In this document: positions 49,090 to 59,006 of the stretch, piece by piece | How the letters are laid out: each line of letters begins with the position of its first letter | Position numbering within the stretch: position 1 is the first letter of the stretch | NCBI RefSeq assembly: GCF_007858535.1 | Contig: NZ_CP040174.1 | Location: forward strand, 2,046,001-2,110,000 | From: Arthrobacter sp. UKPF54-2 | GTDB taxonomy: Bacteria; Actinomycetota; Actinomycetes; Actinomycetales; Micrococcaceae | Direction of reading: 5' to 3' | DNA: 64,000 bases | Program-made: the position numbers and the translations under genes | Notes under the pieces: generated by a model | Told to the model about the DNA's origin: nothing | The model's input: only the letters and a program-made list of their open reading frames with translations | Database searches by the model: none

Positions 49090-51183
49090 GTGTCGAACGA
49101 GCCAACCGTAGCCAGCCCGCCGCTCGCATCCGCGGGTTCGCCGGCGCGCCGCAAATCGGGTTACCGGCCAGAGGTTCAGGGCCTGCGCGCACTTGCCGTC
49201 CTGATGGTGGTGACCTACCACGTGTGGCTGGGCCGGGTCTCCGGCGGCGTGGACATCTTTCTGCTCATCTCGGCCTTCCTGATGACCCTGAGCTTCGCCC
49301 GCAAGGTGGAAAGCGGGAAGCCGCTGCGCCTCCTGAGCCACTGGCTGCACCTGCTCAAGCGGCTGCTGCCCGCCGTCGTGGTGGTGGTCCTCGCCGTACT
49401 GATCGGCACCTGGGCCATACTGCCTGCCAGCCGGTGGCCGGACATCCTCGACCAGGCGTGGGCGTCGCTGCTGTACCGGCAGAACTGGCTGCTTGCCGAC
49501 ACCGCCGTCGACTATTACGCCCAGGACCACTCCGGTGCCAGCCCGCTGCAGCACTTCTGGTCCTTGTCCATCCAGGGGCAGGTCTTCCTGCTCTGGCCGT
49601 TGGTCTTCGCCGGTGCCGCCCTGCTGCACCGTGTACTGGTCCGGGCGCTGCGCCGCTGGACGAAGCTGGATGGCCGGCTGACGGACTATCGGGTGCTCCT
49701 GGCCCTGGCCTTCGGGGCCATCTTCGCCGCGTCGCTGGCCTACTCGATCGAGCAGACCGCCAGCAACCAGGCCTACGCGTACTTCGACACCCGGACCCGG
49801 CTCTGGGAGTTCGCCCTCGGCTCCCTGCTGGCCCTGGCGCTGCCGCACCTGAAACCGGGCAAGGCGCTGCGTGTGGTGTTGGGCTGGGCCGGCCTGGCCG
49901 CGATGCTTTCCTGCGGGCTGCTGCTGACCGTGGACCGGTCCTTCCCCGGGTTCATCGCGCTGTGGCCCACGCTGGCTGCCGCCGCCATCATCGTGGCCGG
50001 GCAGAGCGGCAGCCGCTTCGGCGTCGACCGTCTCCTGACGTGGCGCCCGCTGGTGGCCCTGGGCGACAACTCCTACGCCCTCTACCTCTGGCACTGGCCG
50101 CTGCTGGTGCTGGCGCTGGCCGGCATGGGAATCAGCGCGCCGGACCTGGTGCAGGGGCTCGCCATCGTGGCAGCCTCCGTGGTGCTGGCCGTGCTCACCA
50201 CCCGCTACGTCGAAAAACCGCTGCGCGATTGGCACTGGCCGCAGCGGCGGGCCTGGCGCAGCGCCGTCGTGATCGCCGCGTGCGGTGCCCTGCTGGCCGG
50301 ACCCGTCACCGCATGGCAGAGCCAGCTGATGGCCGACGAGGCCGCCGCCGCGGCCCAGCCCCGGGAACTGACCCCCGGCGCCGCCGCGCTGGCCCCGGAG
50401 AACGCCGGCAAGCCGACACCGGACGCCAAAATCATCCCCGGCCCCGCCGCCCTCAAGAACGAGTGGGCCGACATCGACGGCCTCTGCACGGACTCCAACG
50501 CACCCACCGACCTGCTGGCAGGCTGCCTGCAAAACAGCCGGCCGGACCACGTGACCAAGAGGATCGTGGTGCTCGGCGACTCCCACGCCCAGCAGTACAT
50601 GGCGGCGCTGGGCCCCATCGCCAAGAGCCACGGCTGGGAAGTCGTCACGCTGCTCAAGGGCAACTGCCGTTTTGGCGGGGAATCGCCCGAACGCGACGCG
50701 GACTGCAACGCCTTCAACAGGGCCAGCGCCCAGTACGTGCTGGACCACAAGCCGGACGCCGTGTTCACGGTCGCCTCGCTCACGCACAAGGACGCCCCGT
50801 ACGAAACCGAGGTGCCGCAGTACCTGGAGGGCATCAAGCCGTTCACCGACGCCGGGATGGACGTCGTGGGCATCCGCGACAACCCGCGGTTCACCATGAA
50901 CATGCCCGAATGTGTGCAGAAGAAGGGCACCGACGCCGCCGCCTGCAACGTTCCGCTGCAGGAATCGCTGGCCGCCTCCTCGCCGCTGGACGCCTACCGC
51001 GGCAAGGTGGCCCGGCTGCACCTCATGGACATGAGCGACTTCATCTGCGCCAACGGCACCTGTCCCGCCGTCGTCGGGAATGTCTACGTGTATAAGGACG
51101 ACAACCACCTCACCAAGACCTACGTCCAGAGCATGATCCCGATGTTCGAGCAGCGGCTGCTCGCCGCCACCGGCTGGACGTGA
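49090..51183 (+). CDS. Acyltransferase family protein with SGNH domain (OafA/YrhL type)
   Basis: A 697-residue protein. An N-terminal acyltransferase-3 membrane domain (about 20-380) starts with YRPEVQGLRALAVLMVVTYHVWL, has about ten helices and includes YALYLWHWPLLV and RYVEKPLRDW. The C-terminal extracytoplasmic SGNH-hydrolase-like domain has VVLGDSHAQQY (GDS block) and YKDDNHLTKTY (DxxH). Such proteins O-acetylate cell-wall or surface glycans; the substrate here is unknown. I used the GTG at 49090, six bases after GAGGGG; an in-frame GTG at 49072 is an alternative. Confidence 0.88.
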   Translation: MSNEPTVASPPLASAGSPARRKSGYRPEVQGLRALAVLMVVTYHVWLGRVSGGVDIFLLISAFLMTLSFARKVESGKPLRLLSHWLHLLKRLLPAVVVVVLAVLIGTWAILPASRWPDILDQAWASLLYRQNWLLADTAVDYYAQDHSGASPLQHFWSLSIQGQVFLLWPLVFAGAALLHRVLVRALRRWTKLDGRLTDYRVLLALAFGAIFAASLAYSIEQTASNQAYAYFDTRTRLWEFALGSLLALALPHLKPGKALRVVLGWAGLAAMLSCGLLLTVDRSFPGFIALWPTLAAAAIIVAGQSGSRFGVDRLLTWRPLVALGDNSYALYLWHWPLLVLALAGMGISAPDLVQGLAIVAASVVLAVLTTRYVEKPLRDWHWPQRRAWRSAVVIAACGALLAGPVTAWQSQLMADEAAAAAQPRELTPGAAALAPENAGKPTPDAKIIPGPAALKNEWADIDGLCTDSNAPTDLLAGCLQNSRPDHVTKRIVVLGDSHAQQYMAALGPIAKSHGWEVVTLLKGNCRFGGESPERDADCNAFNRASAQYVLDHKPDAVFTVASLTHKDAPYETEVPQYLEGIKPFTDAGMDVVGIRDNPRFTMNMPECVQKKGTDAAACNVPLQESLAASSPLDAYRGKVARLHLMDMSDFICANGTCPAVVGNVYVYKDDNHLTKTYVQSMIPMFEQRLLAATGWT

Positions 51184-51255
51184 CGCCCGCGGCACGGCCG
51201 GCCATGCCGTTGCTCACATTCGCGGCCCGGAATATGGGGATCGGGCCCGAGGTTC

Positions 51256-51261
51256 TACTAT
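51256..51261 (+). promoter_or_regulatory. Possible -10 element of guaB
   Basis: TACTAT lies about 100 bases before the guaB ATG. No convincing -35 is visible. The remainder of the 178-base gap shows no gene. Confidence 0.3.
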
Positions 51262-51298
51262 TTACACAACACTTCTGCACAGGCCACGCCCGTAATGA

Positions 51299-52873
<1,575 letters not shown>

Positions 52874-52891
52874 CCCGCCACACGGCGGACA

Positions 52892-52922
52892 GGCAGGCCA
52901 CGGGGTTACCCCGTGGCCTGCC
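52892..52922 (+). terminator. Hairpin after guaB
   Basis: Perfect 14-bp stem: GGCAGGCCACGGGG and CCCCGTGGCCTGCC around a three-base loop, 18 bases after the guaB stop. There is no U-tract, common for GC-rich actinobacterial terminators. Confidence 0.7.
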
Positions 52923-52971
52923 CGCGTTAACGGCGGACGTGGACGCGCGGATCCGGAACTAGGCTGAAGGC

Positions 52972-54804
52972 ATGTCCGAACTCCTGCCCGCGCGCGAGCC
53001 CAGGCGCAAACTGGCGCTGCGGCCCTATGCCCGGGCCGTGGCGCAGGTGCTGCGGGTCAGCTTCCGCGCCTCGCCGGCCGCCGTCGTGATGAAAATCGTG
53101 GGCTCGCTGATCTCGGCGCTCCTGCCGCTGGTCACCACCTACTTCGCCGCGCTGACCACGACGGCGCTCGCGGCCGCCTACGCCGGCAACGCCGAGGCCG
53201 GGCAGCAGGCGGTCGTCTACGTCATCATCACCGCCGCACTGGGCCTGTTCTGGGGCGCCTTCAGCAGCGTCGACCGCTACATCCAGCAGCTGATGAGCTT
53301 CCGGGTCGGCGCGATCGTCGGGGACCTGATGTACGAGCGGTTCCTCGCCCTCGACTTCTGGCGCTACGACGACAAGGAGACCGTGGACCTGTACGACCGG
53401 GCCAAGCGCTTTTCCGATTCCTACGCCCGCGTCCTGGACCGGATCGCGGCCATCTTCACGCAGCTGGTCTCGGTGATCCTGGCGGTGGGCGCGCTGCTGC
53501 TGGTCAGCTGGTGGATCGCCGTGATCGTGCTGGTGGCGATCGTGCCCAGCGTCTACCTGCAGTTCAAGCTCTCCCGCGAGCAGATCGCGCACTGGAACAC
53601 CCAGGTGGACTCGCGGCGGCAGCGCCGCATGATCGAAACCAACCTGCTCCGCCCGCAGCACATCGCCGAGATGCGGCTCTACGGGATCGTCGGCTACCTG
53701 ATGGGGCTGCGCTCCCGGCTCCGGGACGCGGACGAGAAGCGCCGGCTGGACTTCCAGAAGCGCTACATCCCCAAACAGCTCGCGGCGGACGCGCTGCAGT
53801 ACGGCGCCGAGGTGGTCTCGCTGATCTGGGTGGTGGGCCAGATCATCGCCCGGGCGCAGCCGGTGGGGCAGTTCCTCTACGTCCAGCAGATCGTCAGCCG
53901 GGCCCTCTCCACCGCCAACAACCTGGTCTCCTCGCTCAGCTCCATCGATGAGGACCTGGCGAACCTCAAGGACTACGAGCTGTTTATGGCGCTGCCCGTG
54001 CACTCCGAGCACGCCCCGCCCCTGCTGCAGGCGCCGACGGCCGTGGAACTGCGGGACATCCGTTTCACCTACACCGGCAGCGAGCTGGAGGTCATCAAGG
54101 GCATCTCGCTGACCATACGGCAGGGCCAGCACATCGCGATCGTGGGGGAGAACGGCGCCGGCAAGTCCACCCTGATCCGGATCCTCGCCGGGCTCTACCG
54201 CCCGGATTCCGGGCAGGTGCTGCTCGACGGCGTCGACCTCGCCGCCGTAGACGTGACGTCCTGGCACCGCCATCTGGCGGTGCTCAGCCAGGAGTTCCTG
54301 AAATACGAGTTCGCCACCGCGGCGGAGAACATCTTCTTCGGCGACGTCCACGCCCCGCGGGACGACGCGCGGATCCGCCGCGCCGCCGCCGACGCCGAGG
54401 CCCTTGAGTTCATCAACAAACTGCCCAACGGGCTGGACAACCACGTCAGCAACTGGATGGAGGATCCGCGCGGGCGGAAGGGCAGCGGTCTCTCCGGCGG
54501 CCAATGGCAGCGTCTGGCGATGGCCCGGAACTTCTACCGCGACGCGTCCTTTATGGTGATGGACGAGCCGACGTCGGCGATCGACGCGCTGGCCGAGCAC
54601 CGGATCTTTTCCCGGCTCTTCGCGGACCGCAGCAGCACGATCATCGCCATCAGCCACCGGCTCGCCACCATCGAGAAGGCAGACATCGTCTACATGCTGG
54701 AGGACGGCCGGATCGTGGAGCAGGGCACACACCGGGAACTCGTGGCGCTGCGCGGCCGCTATTTCCGGATGTTCGAATCCCAGCTGGCCGTGGACGAGGC
54801 CTAG
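52972..54804 (+). CDS. ABC transporter, fused permease and ATP-binding protein
   Basis: A 610-residue half-transporter of exporter type. About six helices occupy residues 35-320 (VVMKIVGSLISALLPLVTTYFA; VVYVIITAALGLFWGAF; LVSVILAVGALLLVSWWIAVI). The C-terminal nucleotide-binding domain has Walker A GENGAGKST, Q-loop LSQEF, signature GLSGGQWQRLAMAR, Walker B FMVMDEPTS and H-loop ISHRL. It probably works as a homodimer, as no partner lies nearby. The substrate is unknown. The ATG lies six bases after TAGGCT (leaderless type). Confidence 0.92.
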   Translation: MSELLPAREPRRKLALRPYARAVAQVLRVSFRASPAAVVMKIVGSLISALLPLVTTYFAALTTTALAAAYAGNAEAGQQAVVYVIITAALGLFWGAFSSVDRYIQQLMSFRVGAIVGDLMYERFLALDFWRYDDKETVDLYDRAKRFSDSYARVLDRIAAIFTQLVSVILAVGALLLVSWWIAVIVLVAIVPSVYLQFKLSREQIAHWNTQVDSRRQRRMIETNLLRPQHIAEMRLYGIVGYLMGLRSRLRDADEKRRLDFQKRYIPKQLAADALQYGAEVVSLIWVVGQIIARAQPVGQFLYVQQIVSRALSTANNLVSSLSSIDEDLANLKDYELFMALPVHSEHAPPLLQAPTAVELRDIRFTYTGSELEVIKGISLTIRQGQHIAIVGENGAGKSTLIRILAGLYRPDSGQVLLDGVDLAAVDVTSWHRHLAVLSQEFLKYEFATAAENIFFGDVHAPRDDARIRRAAADAEALEFINKLPNGLDNHVSNWMEDPRGRKGSGLSGGQWQRLAMARNFYRDASFMVMDEPTSAIDALAEHRIFSRLFADRSSTIIAISHRLATIEKADIVYMLEDGRIVEQGTHRELVALRGRYFRMFESQLAVDEA

Positions 54805-55406
54805 GATCCTGTCACGGTGGTTTGCACCCGCGCCAGGCTGGGGGCGGCGGGGACGCTGCTGAAACCAAAGGAGACCGCGGGGCGGACGGCGGCAAGCGCG
54901 CCGGCGTCGGAGCCGTCCCAGCTCACGCGGGCCGCCGTGATGTGGTGCAGGTCTGTGACGCCGTAGTACTCCGTCCGTCCGCCCCTGGCCGTGCCCGCGG
55001 TGCGGGCGCCGGGGCTGATGCGGGCAGCGAGCGGGCTGACGGCCCGCAGCCACCGCGGGTGCACCGCCAGCGGACGCGGAACCAGGCGCACGAGGCCGCC
55101 AAGCCGGGTGCGGGCGCCGACGGCGGCGCGGACGCTGAGTGGACCGGCGTCGACGTCGAGCCGGGGGCCGTCATGCGACACCGCGACGTCCACCACGCCG
55201 GTCTCGTCAAAGGTGTAGACCGAGGCGATGAACGCGCCGATCTCGGCGGTCGGGGCCAGCAGAATCCGGTGGCCGGAGGGCAGCTCCACCATGGCGTCGG
55301 CGAAGGATCCGAACGGGGACCGCTGCCAGAGCCCCAGCACGGCGCGCAGCCCGGATTCCGTTCCCAGCCCCGCAATGTGGCCGTCGAAGATCCACCCCTT
55401 ACCCAT
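54801..55406 (-). CDS. Conserved-looking protein of unknown function
   Basis: A 201-residue soluble protein with no domain I recognise. It starts MGKGWIFDGHIAGLGTESG and continues FGSFADAMVELPSGHRILLAPTAEIGAFIASVYTFDE, then a beta-rich middle with VSHDGPRLDVDAG. No signal peptide or membrane helix is visible. Good codon usage and ending convergently with the ABC transporter (four-base overlap) support a real gene. The frame stays open to 55517 into repeat locus C, but the ATG at 55406 is the best start. Confidence 0.7.
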   Translation of the reverse strand: MGKGWIFDGHIAGLGTESGLRAVLGLWQRSPFGSFADAMVELPSGHRILLAPTAEIGAFIASVYTFDETGVVDVAVSHDGPRLDVDAGPLSVRAAVGARTRLGGLVRLVPRPLAVHPRWLRAVSPLAARISPGARTAGTARGGRTEYYGVTDLHHITAARVSWDGSDAGALAAVRPAVSFGFSSVPAAPSLARVQTTVTGS

Positions 55407-55465
55407 GCCGCCAGCGTCCCTGCCGCCGGAAGGCCGCCGGGCCGCCGTACCCCGGCGCAACGAAT

Positions 55466-55567
55466 GGACATGCCCTTCCATGGCCGCGGCCAATGGACAG
55501 ATTGCCACTATGTCCATTCCCGGGCGCAGAGAATGGGCATGCCCTTCCGGGGAGGGAGGACATGCCC
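55466..55567 (+). repeat. Composite GGRCATGYCC element (locus C)
   Basis: Lies between the unknown gene and the subtilase gene. Modules: GGACATGCCC (55466-55475), a split hairpin ATGGACA/TGTCCAT (55493-55499 and 55511-55517), GGGCATGCCC (55535-55544) and GGACATGCCC (55558-55567). Module steps are 27, 42 and 23 bases, identical to locus A. No coding evidence. Confidence 0.85.
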
Positions 55568-55588
55568 ATTCTTGGGGTGCGGCCGTGG

Positions 55589-57493
55589 CTAGGAGGTGGT
55601 CACCGAGGTGTCGTCCACGAAGAAGTAGGTCTTCAGCGAGGAGTCCTCGACGCCGAGGAAACGCAGTGTGACGCTCTTGCCCTTGAACCCGGACAGGTCC
55701 AGCGTCTTCAGCACGTAGCCGGCGGACTTGTTCAGGTTCGAGTAGGTGGCCAGCGTCGTGGTGACACCGCCGCTGATGGCCTGGACTTTCAGCGTGTCGT
55801 AAGCGCTCGCCGTGGTGGTCTCATCGGTCAGGGTCTTGAGGTAGAAGGACAGGGTGGAGCCGGTCACGGAGGACGGGATGGAGATGGTCTGGTCCAGCGT
55901 GTAGGACGTGGCCTGGCCCCAGCCGTTCAGGCCGGCGAAGCCGTTGCCGGTCCGGGCGTTGGTTCCGGTCTCGAAGGTGTCCGTGTGGTCGGAGGTCCAC
56001 GAGGCCGCGCCGCTCTCGAAGCCGGGGTTCAGCAGCAGGTTCCCCGACGGCGGCGGCGGGGTGGTGCCGCCGAGCAGGCCCATCGTGGCGGTGGCGTCGG
56101 AGAGGCCGGCGCCGCAGCCCTTGGTGCAGCCGCCCGGCATGGCCCGGGTACCCTGTCGGAGGGTGGACTCGACCTGCGCCGGGGTAAGGGCGGGGGACTT
56201 GGCCTTCATCAGGGCCACAAGACCGGCAACGTGCGGGGTCGCCATCGAGGTGCCCTGGTAGCTGGCGTAGCCTGCGCCGCCCGGCGTCGTGGTTCCGGTG
56301 TTGATGGTGGAGAGGATGCCGCCGCCGCTGACGCTGGTGTCGCCGCCGGGCGCCGTGAGATCCACGGTGGCTCCAAAGTTGGAGTAGTAGGAGAGGGTGC
56401 CGCTCGGGTTGCTGGCGGCCACGGTGACCACCGAGTTGCAGTTGGCGGGCCGGAAGCCGGAGGCGTCCTGGTTGCTGTTGCCTGCCGCCACCACCACGGT
56501 GGTGCCGCGCGAGACGGCGGCGTCGATCGCGGCCTGGTACGTGGTGCCGCAGGCACCGGAACCGCCCAGGCTCATGTTGATGACCTTGGCGGGGTTCGCG
56601 TTGGCGGGGATCCCGGCGACGGTGCCGCCGGAGGCCCAGATGATGGCGTCCGCAATGTCGGAGAGCGAACCGCCGCACTTGGCCAGCACGCGGACCGGGA
56701 GGACCTTGGCGTTGGGCGCCACGCCGGCCACGCCCGTGGCGTTGCCGGTCACGGCGGCGACGGTGCCGGCCACGTGGGTGCCGTGCCAGGAGGAGTTGGA
56801 AGCCGCGGTCTGGCCGCATTCGCCGGCGGCGTACCAGTCGCCCTGGTCCTGGGGGTTGGCGTCCCGGCCGTTCCCGTCGCGGGCCGCGGTGGCGTCCGAG
56901 ACGAAGTCATAGCCCGGCAGCACGTTGGCGTCCAGGTCCGGGTGTGCCGTGATGCCGGTGTCGATCACGGCGACGGTGGAGCCGGCGCCGGTGGAGACGT
57001 CCCACGCGCCGGGGATGCGCATGCCGTTCGCGGCGGTGAAGTCCCACTGCTCGCTGTAGCGCGGGTCGTTCGGGGAGAGCACCGCGGTCATGCGGGCATC
57101 GGGCTCGACGGCATCGACCGCGCCGGAGGCGGCGATCTCGGTCATAAAGTCCTTGGCGGCCTGGTCCGAGAGAGCCTTGTCGGACGCGATCAGGGTGCCG
57201 CCGGTGGCGAGGGCGCGCAGCTCCTTCACCGTGACGCCCCGCTGCTTGGCTGCCTTGCCCCACGCGTTCGCGCGGCCGCCCGGGGTGGCGTTCCCGGGGG
57301 TCTTCTTGAAGCTCACGATGAACTGCGTGTAGGCCTCGCCGGCGTTGACGTCCGGCGCCGGGACATTCTCCGAGGCGACCGGTCCGGTGCCGGGGGCGGC
57401 GAGGACCGGGCCGACGGCCAGGGTCATGGTGCCGACGAGGGCGGCCAGCGACAAGGCCAGCACGCGGGACTTCCTGAGTGATGCACTTCCCAT
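55589..57493 (-). CDS. Secreted S8 family serine peptidase (subtilase)
   Basis: A 634-residue secreted protease. A signal peptide covers residues 1-33 (LALSLAALVGTMTLAVGPVLAA). An I9-type propeptide follows to about residue 135 (YTQFIVSFKKTPG). The catalytic triad is Asp178 (VAVIDTGI), His237 (HGTHVAGTVAA) and Ser416 (YQGTSMATPHVAG), with the oxyanion Asn339. After a Thr/Pro linker, a C-terminal beta domain (about 485-634, LLLNPGFESGAASWTS) looks like a carbohydrate-binding or P-type jelly roll. Several Cys pairs lie in the mature part. It has its own AT-rich promoter region. Confidence 0.93.
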   Translation of the reverse strand: MGSASLRKSRVLALSLAALVGTMTLAVGPVLAAPGTGPVASENVPAPDVNAGEAYTQFIVSFKKTPGNATPGGRANAWGKAAKQRGVTVKELRALATGGTLIASDKALSDQAAKDFMTEIAASGAVDAVEPDARMTAVLSPNDPRYSEQWDFTAANGMRIPGAWDVSTGAGSTVAVIDTGITAHPDLDANVLPGYDFVSDATAARDGNGRDANPQDQGDWYAAGECGQTAASNSSWHGTHVAGTVAAVTGNATGVAGVAPNAKVLPVRVLAKCGGSLSDIADAIIWASGGTVAGIPANANPAKVINMSLGGSGACGTTYQAAIDAAVSRGTTVVVAAGNSNQDASGFRPANCNSVVTVAASNPSGTLSYYSNFGATVDLTAPGGDTSVSGGGILSTINTGTTTPGGAGYASYQGTSMATPHVAGLVALMKAKSPALTPAQVESTLRQGTRAMPGGCTKGCGAGLSDATATMGLLGGTTPPPPSGNLLLNPGFESGAASWTSDHTDTFETGTNARTGNGFAGLNGWGQATSYTLDQTISIPSSVTGSTLSFYLKTLTDETTTASAYDTLKVQAISGGVTTTLATYSNLNKSAGYVLKTLDLSGFKGKSVTLRFLGVEDSSLKTYFFVDDTSVTTS

Positions 57494-57600
57494 GGGTTCT
57501 GCTTTCTATCACCGGGCAGTGCGGACTGCCCGGAACGGGGTGGGGAGGCCGCCGGGGAGATCCCCGGCGGCCGAAAGCAAACGTAAAGGCATTTTCAGGA

Positions 57601-57628
57601 TTTGTAAACTATTGACAAAATATGTCAA
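57601..57628 (-). promoter_or_regulatory. Predicted promoter and overlapping operator of the subtilase gene
   Basis: On the minus strand TTGACA (57628-57623) and TACAAA (57606-57601) are 16 bases apart. The -35 is half of a perfect inverted repeat TTGACA-N5-TGTCAA at 57612-57628, which could bind a regulator. It is one of the most AT-rich spots in the window. A leader of about 100 bases follows before the ATG. Confidence 0.55.
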
Positions 57629-57721
57629 GTTGGTGTGAGCTATCGGTTGTTTTGTGGGTTGTTGCAGGGTGCGGTAGCGGCCCCGGAGCGGCCAGCGGGC
57701 GCGGTCCGGACGGTCCGTGCC

Positions 57722-57769
57722 GGGTCAAAGGCGGGGTCAAAGGGTGGGTCAACGGCCGGGTCAAGTAAA
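57722..57769 (+). repeat. Four 12-bp tandem repeats before guaB3
   Basis: GGGTCAA recurs with an exact 12-base period; GTCAA starts at 57724, 57736, 57748 and 57760. The last unit runs into the TAAAGT -10-like hexamer. The array sits where the -35 and upstream promoter of guaB3 should be. Confidence 0.75.
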
Positions 57770-57777
57770 GTGGGGAC

Positions 57778-58914
57778 GTGACTTACGAGATTGAGATTGG
57801 CCGTGGCAAGCGTGGGCGTCGTGCCTACTCCCTGGACGACATTGCGATCGTCCCCAACCGGCGCACCCGCGACCCCAAGGACGTGTCCGTCTCCTGGCAG
57901 ATCGATGCCTACAAGTTCGACATGCCCGTCATCGCCGCGCCGATGGACTCCGCGATGTCGCCGGAGACGGTCATCGCCCTGGGCCGGCTCGGCGGCCTCG
58001 GCGTCCTCGACCTGGAAGGCCTGTGGACCCGCTATGAGGATCCCCAGTCGGTGCTGGACCAGATTGCCGCCCTCGAGAACGAGACCAACAGCCCGGCCGT
58101 CACGCGCCGGATGCAGGAGCTGTACCAGGCCCCGATCCAGCCCGAACTGATCACCTCCCGGCTGGCCGAGATCCGCGCCGCGGGCGTCACCGTCGCCGGC
58201 TCGCTGACCCCGCAGCGCACCCAGGAGCACTACAAGACCGTGGTGGCTGCCGGCGTCGACATCTTTGTCATCCGCGGGACCACCGTCTCGGCCGAACACG
58301 TCTCCAAGGACCACGAGCCGCTGAACCTTAAGCAGTTCATCTACGAACTCGACGTCCCGGTGATCGTCGGCGGAGCGGCCGGCTATACCCCGGCCCTGCA
58401 CCTGATGCGCACCGGCGCGGCGGGCGTCCTGGTCGGCTTCGGCGGGGGAGCGACCACCACCACCCGCCGCGCCCTGGGCATCCACTCGCCGATGGCCTCC
58501 GCGATCTCCGACGTCGCGGCCGCCCGGCGGGACTACATGGACGAATCCGGCGGACGCTACGTGCACGTGATCGCCGACGGCGGCATGGGGACCTCGGGCG
58601 ACATCGTCAAGGCCATCGCCATGGGCGCCGACGCCGTAATGCTCGGCAGCGCCCTGGCCCGGGCCGAAGAGGCACCCGGCAAGGGCTGGCACTGGGGCCA
58701 GGAGGCCCACCACCTCGAACTGCCCCGCGGCGACAGGGTGAACGTCGGCACCGTCGGGCCGCTCGAAGAGGTCCTTTTCGGCCCCGGCCACCACACCAAC
58801 GGCAGCTCGAACCTGATCGGCGCGCTGCGCCGCTCGATGGCGACCACCGGCTACTCGGACCTGAAGGAATTCCAGCGCGTCGACGTCGTCGTCTCGCCCT
58901 ACGCCGGGAACTGA
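57778..58914 (+). CDS. GuaB3 family IMP dehydrogenase-related protein
   Basis: A 378-residue IMPDH-like barrel without CBS domains, of the GuaB3 type found beside guaB in actinobacteria. VEIGRG-like start (YEIEIGRGKRGRRAYSLDDIAIVPN), APMDSAMSP, VIVGGAAG and HVIADGGMGTSGDIVKAIAMGADAVMLGS are clear. The loop that carries the catalytic Cys in IMPDH reads GFGGGATTTTRR (residues 220-231), with Thr227 at the Cys place, and the protein has no cysteine at all. The reaction is therefore uncertain. The GTG lies six bases after TAAAGT (leaderless type). Confidence 0.9.
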   Translation: MTYEIEIGRGKRGRRAYSLDDIAIVPNRRTRDPKDVSVSWQIDAYKFDMPVIAAPMDSAMSPETVIALGRLGGLGVLDLEGLWTRYEDPQSVLDQIAALENETNSPAVTRRMQELYQAPIQPELITSRLAEIRAAGVTVAGSLTPQRTQEHYKTVVAAGVDIFVIRGTTVSAEHVSKDHEPLNLKQFIYELDVPVIVGGAAGYTPALHLMRTGAAGVLVGFGGGATTTTRRALGIHSPMASAISDVAAARRDYMDESGGRYVHVIADGGMGTSGDIVKAIAMGADAVMLGSALARAEEAPGKGWHWGQEAHHLELPRGDRVNVGTVGPLEEVLFGPGHHTNGSSNLIGALRRSMATTGYSDLKEFQRVDVVVSPYAGN

Positions 58915-58962
58915 GCCCTGCGCAGGGCCCGGTAAAGCCCTGCCCATCCGGAGAACTTGGAA

Positions 58963-58979
58963 GTAGTGTGGTGCACTAC
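58963..58979. promoter_or_regulatory. Palindrome upstream of glpD
   Basis: GTAGTG-N5-CACTAC, a perfect 6-bp inverted repeat 27 bases before the glpD start; a candidate operator. Confidence 0.4.
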
Positions 58980-59006
58980 GAGGTTTGATCCGGACGGAGG
59001 CGTGAG

